Source: DATARH01 sp963789255 (GTDB taxonomy: Bacteria; Pseudomonadota; Alphaproteobacteria; ATCC43930; CGMCC-115725). From it: 64,000 nt of DNA. The notes beneath the pieces were generated by a model. It worked only from the letters and a program-made list of their open reading frames with translations. It had not been told where the DNA came from and did no database searches. This document shows positions 9,615 through 18,180 of this stretch, in pieces (position 1 is the stretch's first letter; the number at the start of each line of letters is the position of its first letter). The stretch is taken from NCBI GenBank assembly GCA_963789255.1, contig CAWBJW010000002.1:1550001-1614000 (forward strand), read 5' to 3'. The position numbers and the translations under genes were made by a program.

Positions 9615-10639
9615 CACGGCCTCTTGTCGCCGGCTGCCGCCGGATTGCGGCCTAGCGCGGCAGCAGACGGCGCCGCCGGCCCGCTCTGTTCCTGGCGCAC
9701 AAAGAGTCCCTGGACCCGCTGATGCGATATGCCCGGGGCGCCCCCGGGCATGATGCGGCTGATGTTCCTGTTGAGATCCATGACGCCGCGTTGTCCCCTG
9801 ATCACATCCTTGCCGCGCTCGATGACGACGTGGCCGATCAGTGTCGCGATACCGGTATCGGCGTTGTAGACGCCAAAATCGCCGCGCCCGGTATCGAGCG
9901 CGTTGGTGATCACGACATGGCCTTGCGCGTCGATCCGGCTGATCCTCGATTCGGCATCGGGTGTGGCTGCCGGACCCGCGGCGGGCAGTTTCATTGTCGC
10001 CGCGGCGGGCGTGATCAGCGGTTTCGCCCGCGCCGCGCTCGGCCGCGGCCCGCCGGTCTTGGCCTGTGGCGGTGGAGACTTGACCATATAGGCGGTCAGA
10101 ACGTCGGCCTTGATGGTCTTGCCGTTGCGGATCGCAACAGCATCGCCGCGGGCGACTGCGATCTGCTTCTGGTCGTACCATTCAAGGCTGTCGCGCGCGG
10201 TCACGATATCGGTCGGCGTCGTCAGCTTGAGCCCCTTTCCGGTAACGACGGTGATTGCCCGATCGACGTCGTCGACGGCGCGGTCGCCGACCACAGTTTG
10301 CGCGCCGCGCTTCAGCACGACGTGGCCCTCAGCCTCGATCCGGTATATCTCGGTATTGCCGCCGGTATTGCCGCCTTTCGCCTCGCGGTAATGGGCGATC
10401 AGCGTATCGGCATGGACTTCGCTGGCGCCGCGAGTCGCGACGGCGTTGCCCCGGGCGATATAGAGATGCGCGTCTTGCTGCCACTCGATGCCCGAATCGG
10501 CCTGGATCTGGATCGGCTGATTGTCGCTTTGCGCGGCCACCTGGGCGGTCGCGCGGGGCAGCGCAAGGACCGAGAGGAGCAGCGCCAGGCCGAGCGCCGC
10601 CGCGTCCATTTTGCGATACCCGGCGCCGTTGCGCGGCAT
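9614..10639 (-). CDS. lptA: LPS export periplasmic protein LptA (OstA-like)
   Basis: Periplasmic beta-jellyroll bridge protein that carries LPS to the outer membrane. A signal peptide (MDAAALGLALLLSVLALPRATA) begins at residue 11, so ATG 10609 may be the real start. OstA-type repeats follow, such as HLYIARGNAVATRG, EIYRIEAEGHVVLKRG and SRISRIDAQGHVVI. At 341 residues it is long for LptA because of a Pro/Ala-rich insertion around residues 200-235 and a low-complexity tail. It sits between lptC and lptB in the expected order. Confidence 0.93.
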
Positions 10640-10641
10640 TG

Positions 10642-11568
10642 CTAGCGTTTCTTGAGCGCAACTGGCTTGGCGCGCTTCACCGGCTTGCCCGCATGTCGCC
10701 GCGGGGCGGCATGCGCCCGCGTCTGCCGTGTTGCGGCATGCCGCCGCACGACGCGCGCCGGCGCCGCAGCCGCGAGCACCGGCTTTGCCTCGGCCTCGAC
10801 CCGCGCCGCGGTCGCTGCGATCGGCGCCGGCAAGGCTGCCGGCACGCTCTTCGCGGTACCCGGCGCCGCGCGCCTCAGCAGCAAGTCGGACTTGCCGGTG
10901 AAGATGATCGTGTCGCCCTTGTCGAGAACCCGGAACCCTTGGGCTTTGACATCGCCGGACGGGCCGTGCCCCTCGACCGGGTCGGTGCCCCTCACCGCGT
11001 TGTTGGCAACATCGACCCGCGCGGTGTTGGTAACAAAGCGGGTGCCGTTCTGATGCACCAGCGTGACCTTGCCGAAGAGGTCGAGCAGCTGCGCCTGCGA
11101 CTGGTAAACTCCAGTCGCCGCGGTGATGACGACATCGGCACCGCTATGCGTTTCCATGTCGGCCCGCGGCGCCTCCAGCGACATCAAATCCTGCCGATCG
11201 GGCACCTGGCGGCCGACCGCGGCAGTGACCACAAAGGGGCGGCCAAGCCGATCGACGCCAGCGTATCGCGGGTTGATCATCCGCAGCTGGCGCGCCTCGC
11301 GCAAATCGATCGCCGGGAAGCCAACCCGCATCCGCTCCCACAAGGGCGCCAGCCGCGGCCACATCGCGATCAGCAGCAACAGCGCCAGGCCGCTCGCCGG
11401 CAACGCCCGTTTCAACAGGGCGACTCGCCGGCTGTGGCGGACCTCCGGGGCGGTGGCCGCCCAGGCGGCGGAAAGCCAGGCGGCGGGGTTGCCCACGGCA
11501 GCCGTTGGCTGCCCGCTCTGGCGGTGAGGCTGGGGGCGAAGCGCGGCTCCTGGCATGGCCAGCCTCAT
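10642..11568 (-). CDS. lptC: LPS export protein LptC with a long basic C-terminal tail
   Basis: Inner-membrane-anchored periplasmic protein that links LptBFG to LptA. A cytoplasmic N-terminal extension of about 50 residues precedes one membrane helix (ALPASGLALLLLIAMW, near residue 56). The LptC beta domain follows, including ITAATGVYQSQAQLLDLFGKV. The last 75 or so residues are Ala/Arg/His/Lys rich and are not part of the usual domain. The ATG overlaps the kdsD stop (ATGA). Confidence 0.88.
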   Translation of the reverse strand: MRLAMPGAALRPQPHRQSGQPTAAVGNPAAWLSAAWAATAPEVRHSRRVALLKRALPASGLALLLLIAMWPRLAPLWERMRVGFPAIDLREARQLRMINPRYAGVDRLGRPFVVTAAVGRQVPDRQDLMSLEAPRADMETHSGADVVITAATGVYQSQAQLLDLFGKVTLVHQNGTRFVTNTARVDVANNAVRGTDPVEGHGPSGDVKAQGFRVLDKGDTIIFTGKSDLLLRRAAPGTAKSVPAALPAPIAATAARVEAEAKPVLAAAAPARVVRRHAATRQTRAHAAPRRHAGKPVKRAKPVALKKR

Positions 11569-12647
11569 GCGACGCCGGCGCGCAGGCAGTCGTGCATATG
11601 GAGAAACCCGGCCGGACGCAGGCTGTCATCGACGACGAACAGCGCGGTGATCGCGAACCGGTTCATCAGCCCGAGCGCCTCGGCGGCCAGATGTGCGGCA
11701 GTGATGGTTTTCGGGTCGCAGTGCATGATCTCGCCCACGGTGCGGGCCAGGAGCCCATCATCCATGTGCCGCCGCAAATCGCCGTCGGTGATGACGCCGA
11801 CCAGCCGCCCATCCTCGCCGCGTACGCCGACGCAGCCGAAGCTCTTGGCGGTCATGACGAGGATCGCTTCCGACATTGGCGCGTCGGGTGCGACGAGCGG
11901 TATGTTGATGCCCGAATGCATGATATCGCCGACCCGCAGCAGCCGGCGGCCGAGCTTGCCGCCCGGGTGAAACAGCTGGAAGTCGGCAGACGAAAATCCC
12001 TTGCGCTCGAGCAGCGCGATCGCGAGCGCATCGCCGAGCGCGATCATCATCGTCGTCAACGTGGTCGGCGCCAGGCCCATCGGGCAGGCCTCGGCGGCGC
12101 GCGGCAGCAGGAGCACAACGTCGGCCGCCTCGGCGAGCGTCGATCCGCGCCCGCCGGTAATCGCGACAAGCGGGATCTTGAACCGCCGCGAATACGCGAT
12201 GATGTCACCCAGCTCGTCGCTGTCGCCGGAGTTCGACAAGGCGAGGATCGCATCCTCGACCCCGATCATCCCAAGATCGCCGTGGCTGGCTTCCGCCGGA
12301 TGGACAAACTGCGCCGGCATGCCGGTCGAGGCGAGGGTCGCGGCGATCTTGCGCGCGACATGCCCGCTCTTGCCAATGCCGGTGACGATCAGCCGCCCGC
12401 GCGCCGCCGCACACAAATCGAGGGCGACGCCAAAGCCGGCATCGAGGGTGCGGGAGAGTTGTTCGAGCCCCTCGATCTCGGCGCGAATGACCCGGCGGGC
12501 GACCGCAAGATCGCGGACCAGAGCGGCCTCGTGACCATGGGCAAGGCTGCTCAGCGCGCTGTCGATCAAGGTGGCGATGGCCTTTTCCCCCAAAACAACT
12601 CTCCCGCCGACGGCACGGTCCCGGGCCTCGTTCGGCTGTGTCTGCAA
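11565..12647 (-). CDS. kdsD: arabinose-5-phosphate isomerase (KpsF/GutQ family)
   Basis: Interconverts ribulose-5-phosphate and arabinose-5-phosphate, the first step to Kdo for LPS. A sugar isomerase (SIS) domain holds GIGKSGHVARK near residue 91, with the expected EASHGDLGM and SNSGDSDE motifs. Two CBS domains follow from about 230 to the end. The length is slightly above the family norm because of the N-terminus. The listed start is TTG 12647, and an internal TTG near residue 19 is possible. It heads the lpt genes, and the later step kdsB is at 20.8 kb. Confidence 0.92.
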   Translation of the reverse strand: MQTQPNEARDRAVGGRVVLGEKAIATLIDSALSSLAHGHEAALVRDLAVARRVIRAEIEGLEQLSRTLDAGFGVALDLCAAARGRLIVTGIGKSGHVARKIAATLASTGMPAQFVHPAEASHGDLGMIGVEDAILALSNSGDSDELGDIIAYSRRFKIPLVAITGGRGSTLAEAADVVLLLPRAAEACPMGLAPTTLTTMMIALGDALAIALLERKGFSSADFQLFHPGGKLGRRLLRVGDIMHSGINIPLVAPDAPMSEAILVMTAKSFGCVGVRGEDGRLVGVITDGDLRRHMDDGLLARTVGEIMHCDPKTITAAHLAAEALGLMNRFAITALFVVDDSLRPAGFLHMHDCLRAGVA

Positions 12648-12652
12648 CGGCG

Positions 12653-13265
12653 CTAATGCGCGAAGATGTCTTGCTCCGCCCAGCCTGCGAGATCAAGCAC
12701 AGCGCGTGCCGGCAGGAAATCAAAGCAGCTGCGAGCCAGATCGACGCGGCGTTCACGCGCCAGCATCTCATCGAGTTCGGGCCCGCAGCGCATGCAGGTG
12801 CAGGACGTCGGAGGCAGCATAGCGCAGCTGCTCGTCGGTCAATGCCGGAGCGCCCCAATCCGAGCTCTGCTGCTCTTTTTTCAGCTCGACGCCGAGCAGA
12901 TCCTTGCACAGATCCCGCAGCCCGTGCCGGTCGGTGAAGGTGCGCGCGAGCCGCGAGGCGATCTTCGTGCAATAGAGCGGCTGCGGCATCACCCCGAGGT
13001 AGTGGTAAATGATCGCGATATCGAACCGTGCGAAATGGAACAGCTTCGTCACCGCGGGATCGGCGAGCAGCCGTTTGAGGTTCGGGGCGTCGTAGCAGCC
13101 GGGGGCGAACTGAACCAGGTGCGCGTCGCCATCGCCGGCCGAGAGCTGGATCAGGCACAGCCGGTCGCGATGCGGGTTGAGCCCCATCGCCTCGGTGTCG
13201 ATCGCCACCGCGGCGCCGAACCCGATCCCTTCCGGAAGGTCGCCGCGATGCAGCCGATGAGTCAT
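12653..13265 (-). CDS. rnd: ribonuclease D-like 3'-5' exonuclease (one frameshift)
   Basis: A short DEDD-type exonuclease of the alphaproteobacterial ribonuclease D class. Motif I is IDTEAMGL, motif II HFARFDIAI and motif III YAASDVLHLHAL. The frame breaks near 12780, in a GGGCCC stretch. Dropping one base restores PELDEMLARERR and a tail ending AEQDIFAH before the TAG at 12653-12655. The restored length is 203 residues, normal for this class, which lacks the HRDC domains of E. coli RNase D. It lies 5 bases before kdsD. Confidence 0.87.
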
Positions 13266-13399
13266 GTCGCGTGGCCCTCTGAGGCGTCGGAAGCAACCGG
13301 CGTTTGGCGCAACCGCTCCGCTTCTTTGATCGTGCGGTGAATTCCGGAGCGCAGGCCGCAACCGGCGGAGTCCTGCTGATCCCACATCTTCGATTTCAT
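13262..13399 (-). CDS. possible small protein, 45 residues, overlapping the rnd start
   Basis: A short open frame begins at ATG 13399 with MKSKMWDQQDSAG and ends in a TGA that overlaps the rnd ATG (ATGA). This would make it the translationally coupled first gene of the operon. It has no recognisable domain, and the ribosome site is weak. It could equally be chance. Support is its position and lack of conflict with any other gene. Confidence 0.3.
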   Translation of the reverse strand: MKSKMWDQQDSAGCGLRSGIHRTIKEAERLRQTPVASDASEGHAT

Positions 13400-13499
13400 A
13401 AAGGAACTCTGACCTGACCTTGGGAGAACGCCGGGAATATCTACTCCGGCGGGCGCCGCGTCAATTCGACGAGATCGGGGACCGCATTCCGCCGCGCGT

Positions 13500-13943
13500 T
13501 CAGGCGCCGCGCCTGGCCGCGATGCCGGATGGTTTCGGCGTCCGTAACTGGTCGAGGCTCCAGATGCCGGCGCCAGCGACGAAGAAGTAGAGAAAAATGA
13601 AACAATAGAGGATGGCCCCGTCCCCGCCGTTGACCAGCGGGGGAAAACTCTTCGTCGCGTGCCTCATGAAATAGGCGAAGGCCATTTCGCCGGACAGGAT
13701 GAACGCCACCGGCCGGGTCAACAGGCCAAGCGCGATCAGCGCGCCGCCGGCTGCCTCCAATATGCCGGCAAGCCCGGGCACCAGGCTGAACAGCTGGTAG
13801 GGCATGTGGTTGGGGAGTGCCGGGAAGCCAAAAATCTTGGCCAGGCCGTGTTCCAGAAAGAGCAACCCCGTCATGATCCGCAGAATGCTCAGCATGCGCG
13901 GTTCCCAGGTCAGCCGCATCATCGCCCAGTCGAACACGGACAA
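13500..13943 (-). CDS. DoxX family membrane protein
   Basis: A 147-residue inner-membrane protein with four predicted helices and the DoxX/SURF4-like pattern: ILRIMTGLLFLEHGLAKIFG at the first helix, an LEAAGGALIALGLLTRPVAFIL helix pair, then an FIFLYFFVAGAGIWSLD end. The role is unclear; family members have been tied to thiol and oxidative stress responses. The start is probably ATG 13943; ATG codons further in are possible. It stands alone on the minus strand. Confidence 0.88.
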   Translation of the reverse strand: MSVFDWAMMRLTWEPRMLSILRIMTGLLFLEHGLAKIFGFPALPNHMPYQLFSLVPGLAGILEAAGGALIALGLLTRPVAFILSGEMAFAYFMRHATKSFPPLVNGGDGAILYCFIFLYFFVAGAGIWSLDQLRTPKPSGIAARRGA

Positions 13944-14074
13944 CTCTCCCCCAGACGGTTTCCCAGCACGGCTCTACCGGCCCCGCCACGCCATCCTATA
14001 AAAGATCGGCGGCGGCGCGAGCAATTAGGCGGCACCGGAATTATCGCCGCGTCGCAGACAGAAGGCCCCTTGAA

Positions 14075-14159
14075 TGGTGCGCCCGAGTGGAGTCGAACCA
14101 CCACTCCTTTCGGAACACGGACCTGAACCGTGCGCGTCTGCCAATTCCGCCACGGGCGC
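14075..14159 (-). tRNA. tRNA-Leu (anticodon CAG)
   Basis: An 85-base class II tRNA with encoded CCA. The acceptor strands GCGCCCG and CGGGCGC pair fully. The anticodon stem CACGG/CCGTG encloses TTCAGGT with anticodon CAG, reading CUG leucine codons. A long variable arm (TTCCGAAAGGAG region) and a T arm GTGG-TTCGACT-CCAC follow. It lies 48 bases downstream of trmL on the same strand. Confidence 0.96.
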
Positions 14160-14207
14160 CCGTGGATTCACCTGTCGCTGCGGTCGGCCGGAGATAAGCC
14201 GGCACTC

Positions 14208-14681
14208 TCAGGTTGTCAACGACTCCGGTTGGCCAAATCCGCCGGTCTGGCGCAGCGCCTCGGCGAGGGCGATCGCGCCGGCGAGCGCGACGTTGAGCGA
14301 GCGGGCGCCGGGGGCCAACGGGATCGCCACCCGGGCCGATGCCGCGCGATGGACGAGGTCGGGTACCCCCGCGCTTTCGCGACCCAGGACCAGCGTGTCG
14401 CCGGCAGCAAAATCGAAACGATAGAGCGGGACGACCCCGCCCGTCGTCAGGAGGATCAGCCTGGAGCAGGGGTCGCGCGCCGCCAGGTAAGCGCTCCACG
14501 AGGCATGGCGATGGATCGCCAAGCGTGCGACATAATCGAGCGCGGCGCGGCGCAGGCGCCGGTCATCGAGCAGGAAACCGAGCGGCTCGATCAGGTCGAC
14601 CGCGATCGCAAAGCAGGCAGCCAGGCGCAGCAACGCCCCCGTATTCTGGGGGATATCGGGTTCAAACAGAGCGAGGCGCAA
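14208..14681 (-). CDS. trmL: tRNA (cytidine/uridine-34 2'-O)-methyltransferase
   Basis: SPOUT-family enzyme that methylates the ribose of the wobble base in certain leucine tRNAs. It shows the knotted-fold signatures DIPQNTGALLRLAA near the start, LVLGRESAGVPD, and ARSLNVALAGAIALAEALRQTGG at the end. I prefer the TTG start at 14681, giving the typical opening RLALFEPDIPQN. A longer frame back to ATG 14738 would begin upstream of a good minus-strand -10 box at 14722-14727. A tRNA-Leu gene lies immediately downstream. Confidence 0.88.
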   Translation of the reverse strand: MRLALFEPDIPQNTGALLRLAACFAIAVDLIEPLGFLLDDRRLRRAALDYVARLAIHRHASWSAYLAARDPCSRLILLTTGGVVPLYRFDFAAGDTLVLGRESAGVPDLVHRAASARVAIPLAPGARSLNVALAGAIALAEALRQTGGFGQPESLTT

Positions 14682-14721
14682 ATGAAGTGTTCCGCATACG
14701 CTTGCGCACAATGCCGGCCGT

Positions 14722-14727
14722 ATTATA
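14722..14727 (-). promoter_or_regulatory. -10 box for trmL
   Basis: A perfect TATAAT on the minus strand, 41 bases before the preferred trmL start. The -35 region about 17 bases upstream is poor (AAGCCC or CAAGCC). Confidence 0.4.
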
Positions 14728-14854
14728 GGTACGCGCATTGCGCCGGGCTTGCTGACGTTTTATGCGGCAGTCTGTCGCATAGTTCGGGTCTTTCAAGCGT
14801 ATAGCTTGCCGTCGGCGGCTGCCGGAGGTCGGCAGCGGGTTGACGGGGTCTCGC

Positions 14855-15103
14855 GTGGCCGATCCGGCGCTATCGCAGATTACGGAGGGCCATGACGGCG
14901 GCACGCGACGCGATTTCCTGGCGCTGAGCGCTGGCGCGTTCGGCGCCCGCGGCACGGTGATCGCGATCTGTCCGTTGTGGCTCTGCCCGTGCCACGGCCC
15001 GGTCTACGATACCTCGGCGCGCATCCGCGAGGGTCCGGCGCCGCTCAACCTGTTTGTGCCGCCCTTTGAATTCGCCGCCGAAACTGTCATCAAAACCGGC
15101 TAG
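14855..15103 (+). CDS. petA: Rieske iron-sulfur subunit of cytochrome bc1, large internal deletion
   Basis: The gene keeps both ends of the family but not the middle. The N-terminus (TRRDFLALSAGAFGA, a twin-arginine-type anchor, then GTVIAI) runs straight into the C-terminal CPCHGPVYDTS box and ends with EGPAPLNLFVPPFEF. The product is 82 residues instead of about 180. Roughly 100 residues are missing, including the first cluster box C-T-H-L-G-C, so the protein cannot hold a normal 2Fe-2S cluster. The frame stays open through the junction. petB and petC follow directly. Start GTG 14855 is likely; TTG 14840 is the longer alternative. The loss could be real or an assembly collapse. Confidence 0.8.
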   Translation: MADPALSQITEGHDGGTRRDFLALSAGAFGARGTVIAICPLWLCPCHGPVYDTSARIREGPAPLNLFVPPFEFAAETVIKTG

Positions 15104-15111
15104 GAAGCGCC

Positions 15112-16413
15112 ATGGCCGCATCTTCACACGGCACTCCCGCTGGCGACCCGGCGAGCGGATCCGGCCGCCTCGTCCGCTGGATCGACTACCGGCTGCCATT
15201 CGTCTCGTCGCTCGATCACCATTTCACCAACTATCCGACCCCGGTCAACCTCAGCTACTGGTGGAATTTCGGCTCGCTGGCCGGGATCATCCTCGTCATC
15301 ATGATCGCGACCGGCGTCTTCCTTGCGATGTACTACACGCCAAACGCCGATCTCGCGTTCAATTCGGTGCAGCGCATCATGCGCGACGTCAATTATGGAT
15401 GGCTCATTCGCGACATCCATATGAATGGCGCGTCGATGTTCTTCCTGATCGTCTATGTTCACCTGTTCCGCGGGCTGTATTACGGCTCGTACAAATACCC
15501 GCGCGAACTGCTGTGGATCCTCGGCGTCGTCATCCTGTTGCTGATGATCGCGACCGCGTTCATGGGTTATGTGCTGCCCTGGGGCCAGATGAGCTACTGG
15601 GGGGCGACCGTGATCACCAGCCTGTTCTCGGCGATCCCGGTCTTCGGCCACGGCATCGTGAGGTTGCTGTGGGGCGGCTACACGGTCGGCGACCCGACCT
15701 TGAACCGCTTCTTCTCCCTGCATTACCTGTTGCCGTTCGTCATCGTCGCGGTAGTCGGGCTGCACCTGCTCGCATTGCATCAGCATGGCTCCAACAACCC
15801 GCTCGGCATCGACAAGCGCGGTCCGCAGGACACGATACCGTTCCATCCGTATTACACGGTCAAGGACATGTTCGGGCTGTGCGTATTCTTGCTGTTTTTC
15901 GCGATTATCGTCTTCTATATCCCGAACTACCTGACGAGCTCCGACAACTCGATCCCGGCGAACCCGCTGGTGACCCCGAGCCATATCGTTCCGGAGTGGT
16001 ACCTGTTGCCGTTCTATGCGATCCTGCGTTCGATCACCTTCAATTTTCTCTTTATTCCGGCCAAGCTGATCGGGGTCTTCGCGGCGTTCGGGTCGATCCT
16101 GCTGTTGTTTCTCGTGCCCTGGCTCGACACCTCGCCGGTGCGCAGCGCCCGCTTCCGGCCGATCTATCGCGTGATCTACTGGCTGTTGCCGATCGATGTG
16201 ATTGCGCTCGGCTGGGTCGGCGCCAATCCGCCCGCCGGCTTCGTCGTGACGGTCGGACATATTGCGACCTTCTATTACTTCTTGCACTTCCTGGTTCTGC
16301 TGCCGCTGATCGGCAAGTTCGAGCGGCCGCGGCCCTTGCCGATCAGCATTGCCGCAGCGGTGCTCGCGGGCGGCTCGCGCCCGGGTTCCACGGCCACGAC
16401 GGAAGGGCGCTGA
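15112..16413 (+). CDS. petB: cytochrome b subunit of the bc1 complex
   Basis: Di-heme membrane subunit that oxidises quinol and reduces quinone. The 433 residues carry eight helices, paired heme-ligand histidines in the second and fourth helices (DIHMNGASMFFLIVYVH; LHYLLPF with VGLHLLALH), and the Qo-site PEWY motif in SHIVPEWYLLPFYAILRS. It is complete and in frame. It follows petA by 8 bases and precedes petC by one base. Confidence 0.97.
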   Translation: MAASSHGTPAGDPASGSGRLVRWIDYRLPFVSSLDHHFTNYPTPVNLSYWWNFGSLAGIILVIMIATGVFLAMYYTPNADLAFNSVQRIMRDVNYGWLIRDIHMNGASMFFLIVYVHLFRGLYYGSYKYPRELLWILGVVILLLMIATAFMGYVLPWGQMSYWGATVITSLFSAIPVFGHGIVRLLWGGYTVGDPTLNRFFSLHYLLPFVIVAVVGLHLLALHQHGSNNPLGIDKRGPQDTIPFHPYYTVKDMFGLCVFLLFFAIIVFYIPNYLTSSDNSIPANPLVTPSHIVPEWYLLPFYAILRSITFNFLFIPAKLIGVFAAFGSILLLFLVPWLDTSPVRSARFRPIYRVIYWLLPIDVIALGWVGANPPAGFVVTVGHIATFYYFLHFLVLLPLIGKFERPRPLPISIAAAVLAGGSRPGSTATTEGR

Positions 16414-16414
16414 C

Positions 16415-17180
16415 ATGCCCAGGCCTGCTGTCGCCGCGCTGGCTGCGGCGCTCGCTCTCCTCGGGGCTGCCGCTGCCCAGGCCCAGGAGGCGCCGTCGCC
16501 GCCGCGTCAGGAATGGTCGTTCGACGGCGTGTTCGGGACCTATGACCGGGCGGCGCTGCAACGGGGCTTTCAGGTCTACAAGGAGGTCTGTTCCGCCTGC
16601 CACCCGGTCAAGCATCTCGTCTTCGGCGATCTGACGCAGATCGGCTACAGCGCGGACCAGGTCAAAGGCATCGCCGCGCAATATCAGGTAACTGACGGAC
16701 CGAACGATCAGGGGCAGATGTATCAACGCCCGGGGCGGCCCTCCGACCCGATACCCGGCCCGTTCCCGAACGACGCGGCGGCGCGGTTCGCCAACAACGG
16801 CGGACTGCCGCCTGATCTGTCCTTGATCGTCGATGCGCGCGACGGCGGGGCCGACTATGTCTACGCAATCCAGACCGGGTTCAAGCAGGCCCCGCCCGGT
16901 TTCGCGGCGGTCCCGGGCACCTATTACAACGAGTATTTTCCGGGCAACCACATCAAGATGCCGCCGCCGCTCACCCCGAACCAGGTCAAGTTCGCCGACG
17001 GCACTCCGGCAACCGTGCCGCAAATGGCGCACGACGTTGCCACCTTCCTCGAGCTGGGCGGCGGATCCGACGCTCGAAGAGCGGCACCGCATTGGCTTCA
17101 AGGTGGTGCTTTTCCTGGTCGTCGCGACCGGTGTGTTCTACGCCGCCAAGCGCAAGATCTGGTCGCGCATCCGGCATTGA
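16415..17180 (+). CDS. petC: cytochrome c1 of the bc1 complex (one frameshift near the end)
   Basis: Periplasmic c-type heme subunit anchored by a C-terminal helix. A signal peptide (PAVAALAAALALLGAAAAQAQ) is followed by the heme site VCSACH near residue 54, and a methionine-containing loop NHIKMPPPL follows later. The frame breaks near 17061. Removing one base in the GAGCTGGG context restores WAADPTLEERHRIGFKVVLFL and the membrane anchor, ending with KRKIWSRIRH at 17180. The ATG lies one base after the petB stop. Confidence 0.92.
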
Positions 17181-17280
17181 TCCAGCGTTCGCCGCGAAGA
17201 CGCCAAGGCCACGCAGTTTCCAAAAAATTCTCCGTGCTCGGCGTGTCTCCGTGGTTAATTTGAGCCGGCGTGCAACAGCG
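17181..17280. repeat. dispersed intergenic repeat of the CACGGAGA/CGTCTTCGCGG type
   Basis: Read on the minus strand this gap contains TTAACCACGGAGACACG, a second CACGGAGAA, and at the other end TTGGCGTCTTCGCGGCG. This pattern recurs in intergenic gaps of many unrelated genomes and is often mis-annotated as short proteins such as LTTETRRARR. It lies between petC and mtnP and holds no gene. Confidence 0.6.
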
Positions 17281-17289
17281 GATTGAGGC

Positions 17290-18165
17290 ATGAGCGGCCC
17301 GGTCATCGGCATCATCGGCGGCAGCGGTCTCTACCAGATCGACGGGCTTGCCGACATTGCCTGGCGCCGGGTCGAGAGCCCGTTCGGCGAGACCTCGGAC
17401 GAGTTCTGCTTCGGCACGCTCGACGGCCAGCCCGTCGTGTTTGTGCCGCGGCACGGACGGGGCCATGTCTTGCCCCCTTCGGCGATCAACTTCCGTGCCA
17501 ACATCGACGCGCTGAAACGCGTTGGCGTCACCGATATCCTGTCTCTGTCGGCGGTCGGCAGCCTGCGCGAGGAACTCGCGCCCGGCGATTTCGTCGTGAT
17601 CGACCAGTTCGTCGACCGCACCTTTGCGCGGGAAGGGAGCTTTTTCGGGCCGGGTGTTGTCGCCCATGTGTCGATGGCGCGCCCGGTTTGCGGGCGGATC
17701 GGCGATGCCGTCGCCGAAGCGGCGCCGCGCGCCGGGATCGGCGTCAAGCGCGGCGGCACCTATCTGGTCATGGAAGGCCCGCAATTCTCGACGCTGGCGG
17801 AGAGCGAACTCTACCGCAGCTGGCATTGCGACGTGATCGGGATGACCAACATGCCCGAGGCCAGGCTCGCCCGCGAGGCCGAGATGTGCTACGCGACGGT
17901 GGCCATGGTGACCGATTATGATTGCTGGCATCCGGGGCACGACGACGTGAGGGTCGACATGATCCTGTCGGTGCTGAACGCCAATGCCGCGCGTGCCCGC
18001 TCGCTGGTCCGCGAGGTCGTGCCATTGCTCGCGCGCCATGCCGGGCTCTGCCATCAGGGCTGCCAGCGCGCCCTCGAACACGCGCTGATCACCGCGCCCG
18101 AGCGCCGCGACCCGGCGCTGCTCGCCCGGCTCGATGCCGTAGCGGGGCGGCTGCTGGGGCGCTGA
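17290..18165 (+). CDS. mtnP: S-methyl-5'-thioadenosine phosphorylase
   Basis: Cleaves methylthioadenosine to adenine and methylthioribose-1-phosphate in methionine salvage. The 291 residues show the phosphate loop GGSGLY near residue 10, RHGRGHVLPP near 54, and a substrate-site segment GMTNMPEARLAREAEMCYAT near 195. It is followed by mtnA, the next enzyme of the pathway, with a 15-base gap to ATG 18181. Confidence 0.96.
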   Translation: MSGPVIGIIGGSGLYQIDGLADIAWRRVESPFGETSDEFCFGTLDGQPVVFVPRHGRGHVLPPSAINFRANIDALKRVGVTDILSLSAVGSLREELAPGDFVVIDQFVDRTFAREGSFFGPGVVAHVSMARPVCGRIGDAVAEAAPRAGIGVKRGGTYLVMEGPQFSTLAESELYRSWHCDVIGMTNMPEARLAREAEMCYATVAMVTDYDCWHPGHDDVRVDMILSVLNANAARARSLVREVVPLLARHAGLCHQGCQRALEHALITAPERRDPALLARLDAVAGRLLGR

Positions 18166-18180
18166 GACGGGGAGGTGGCG

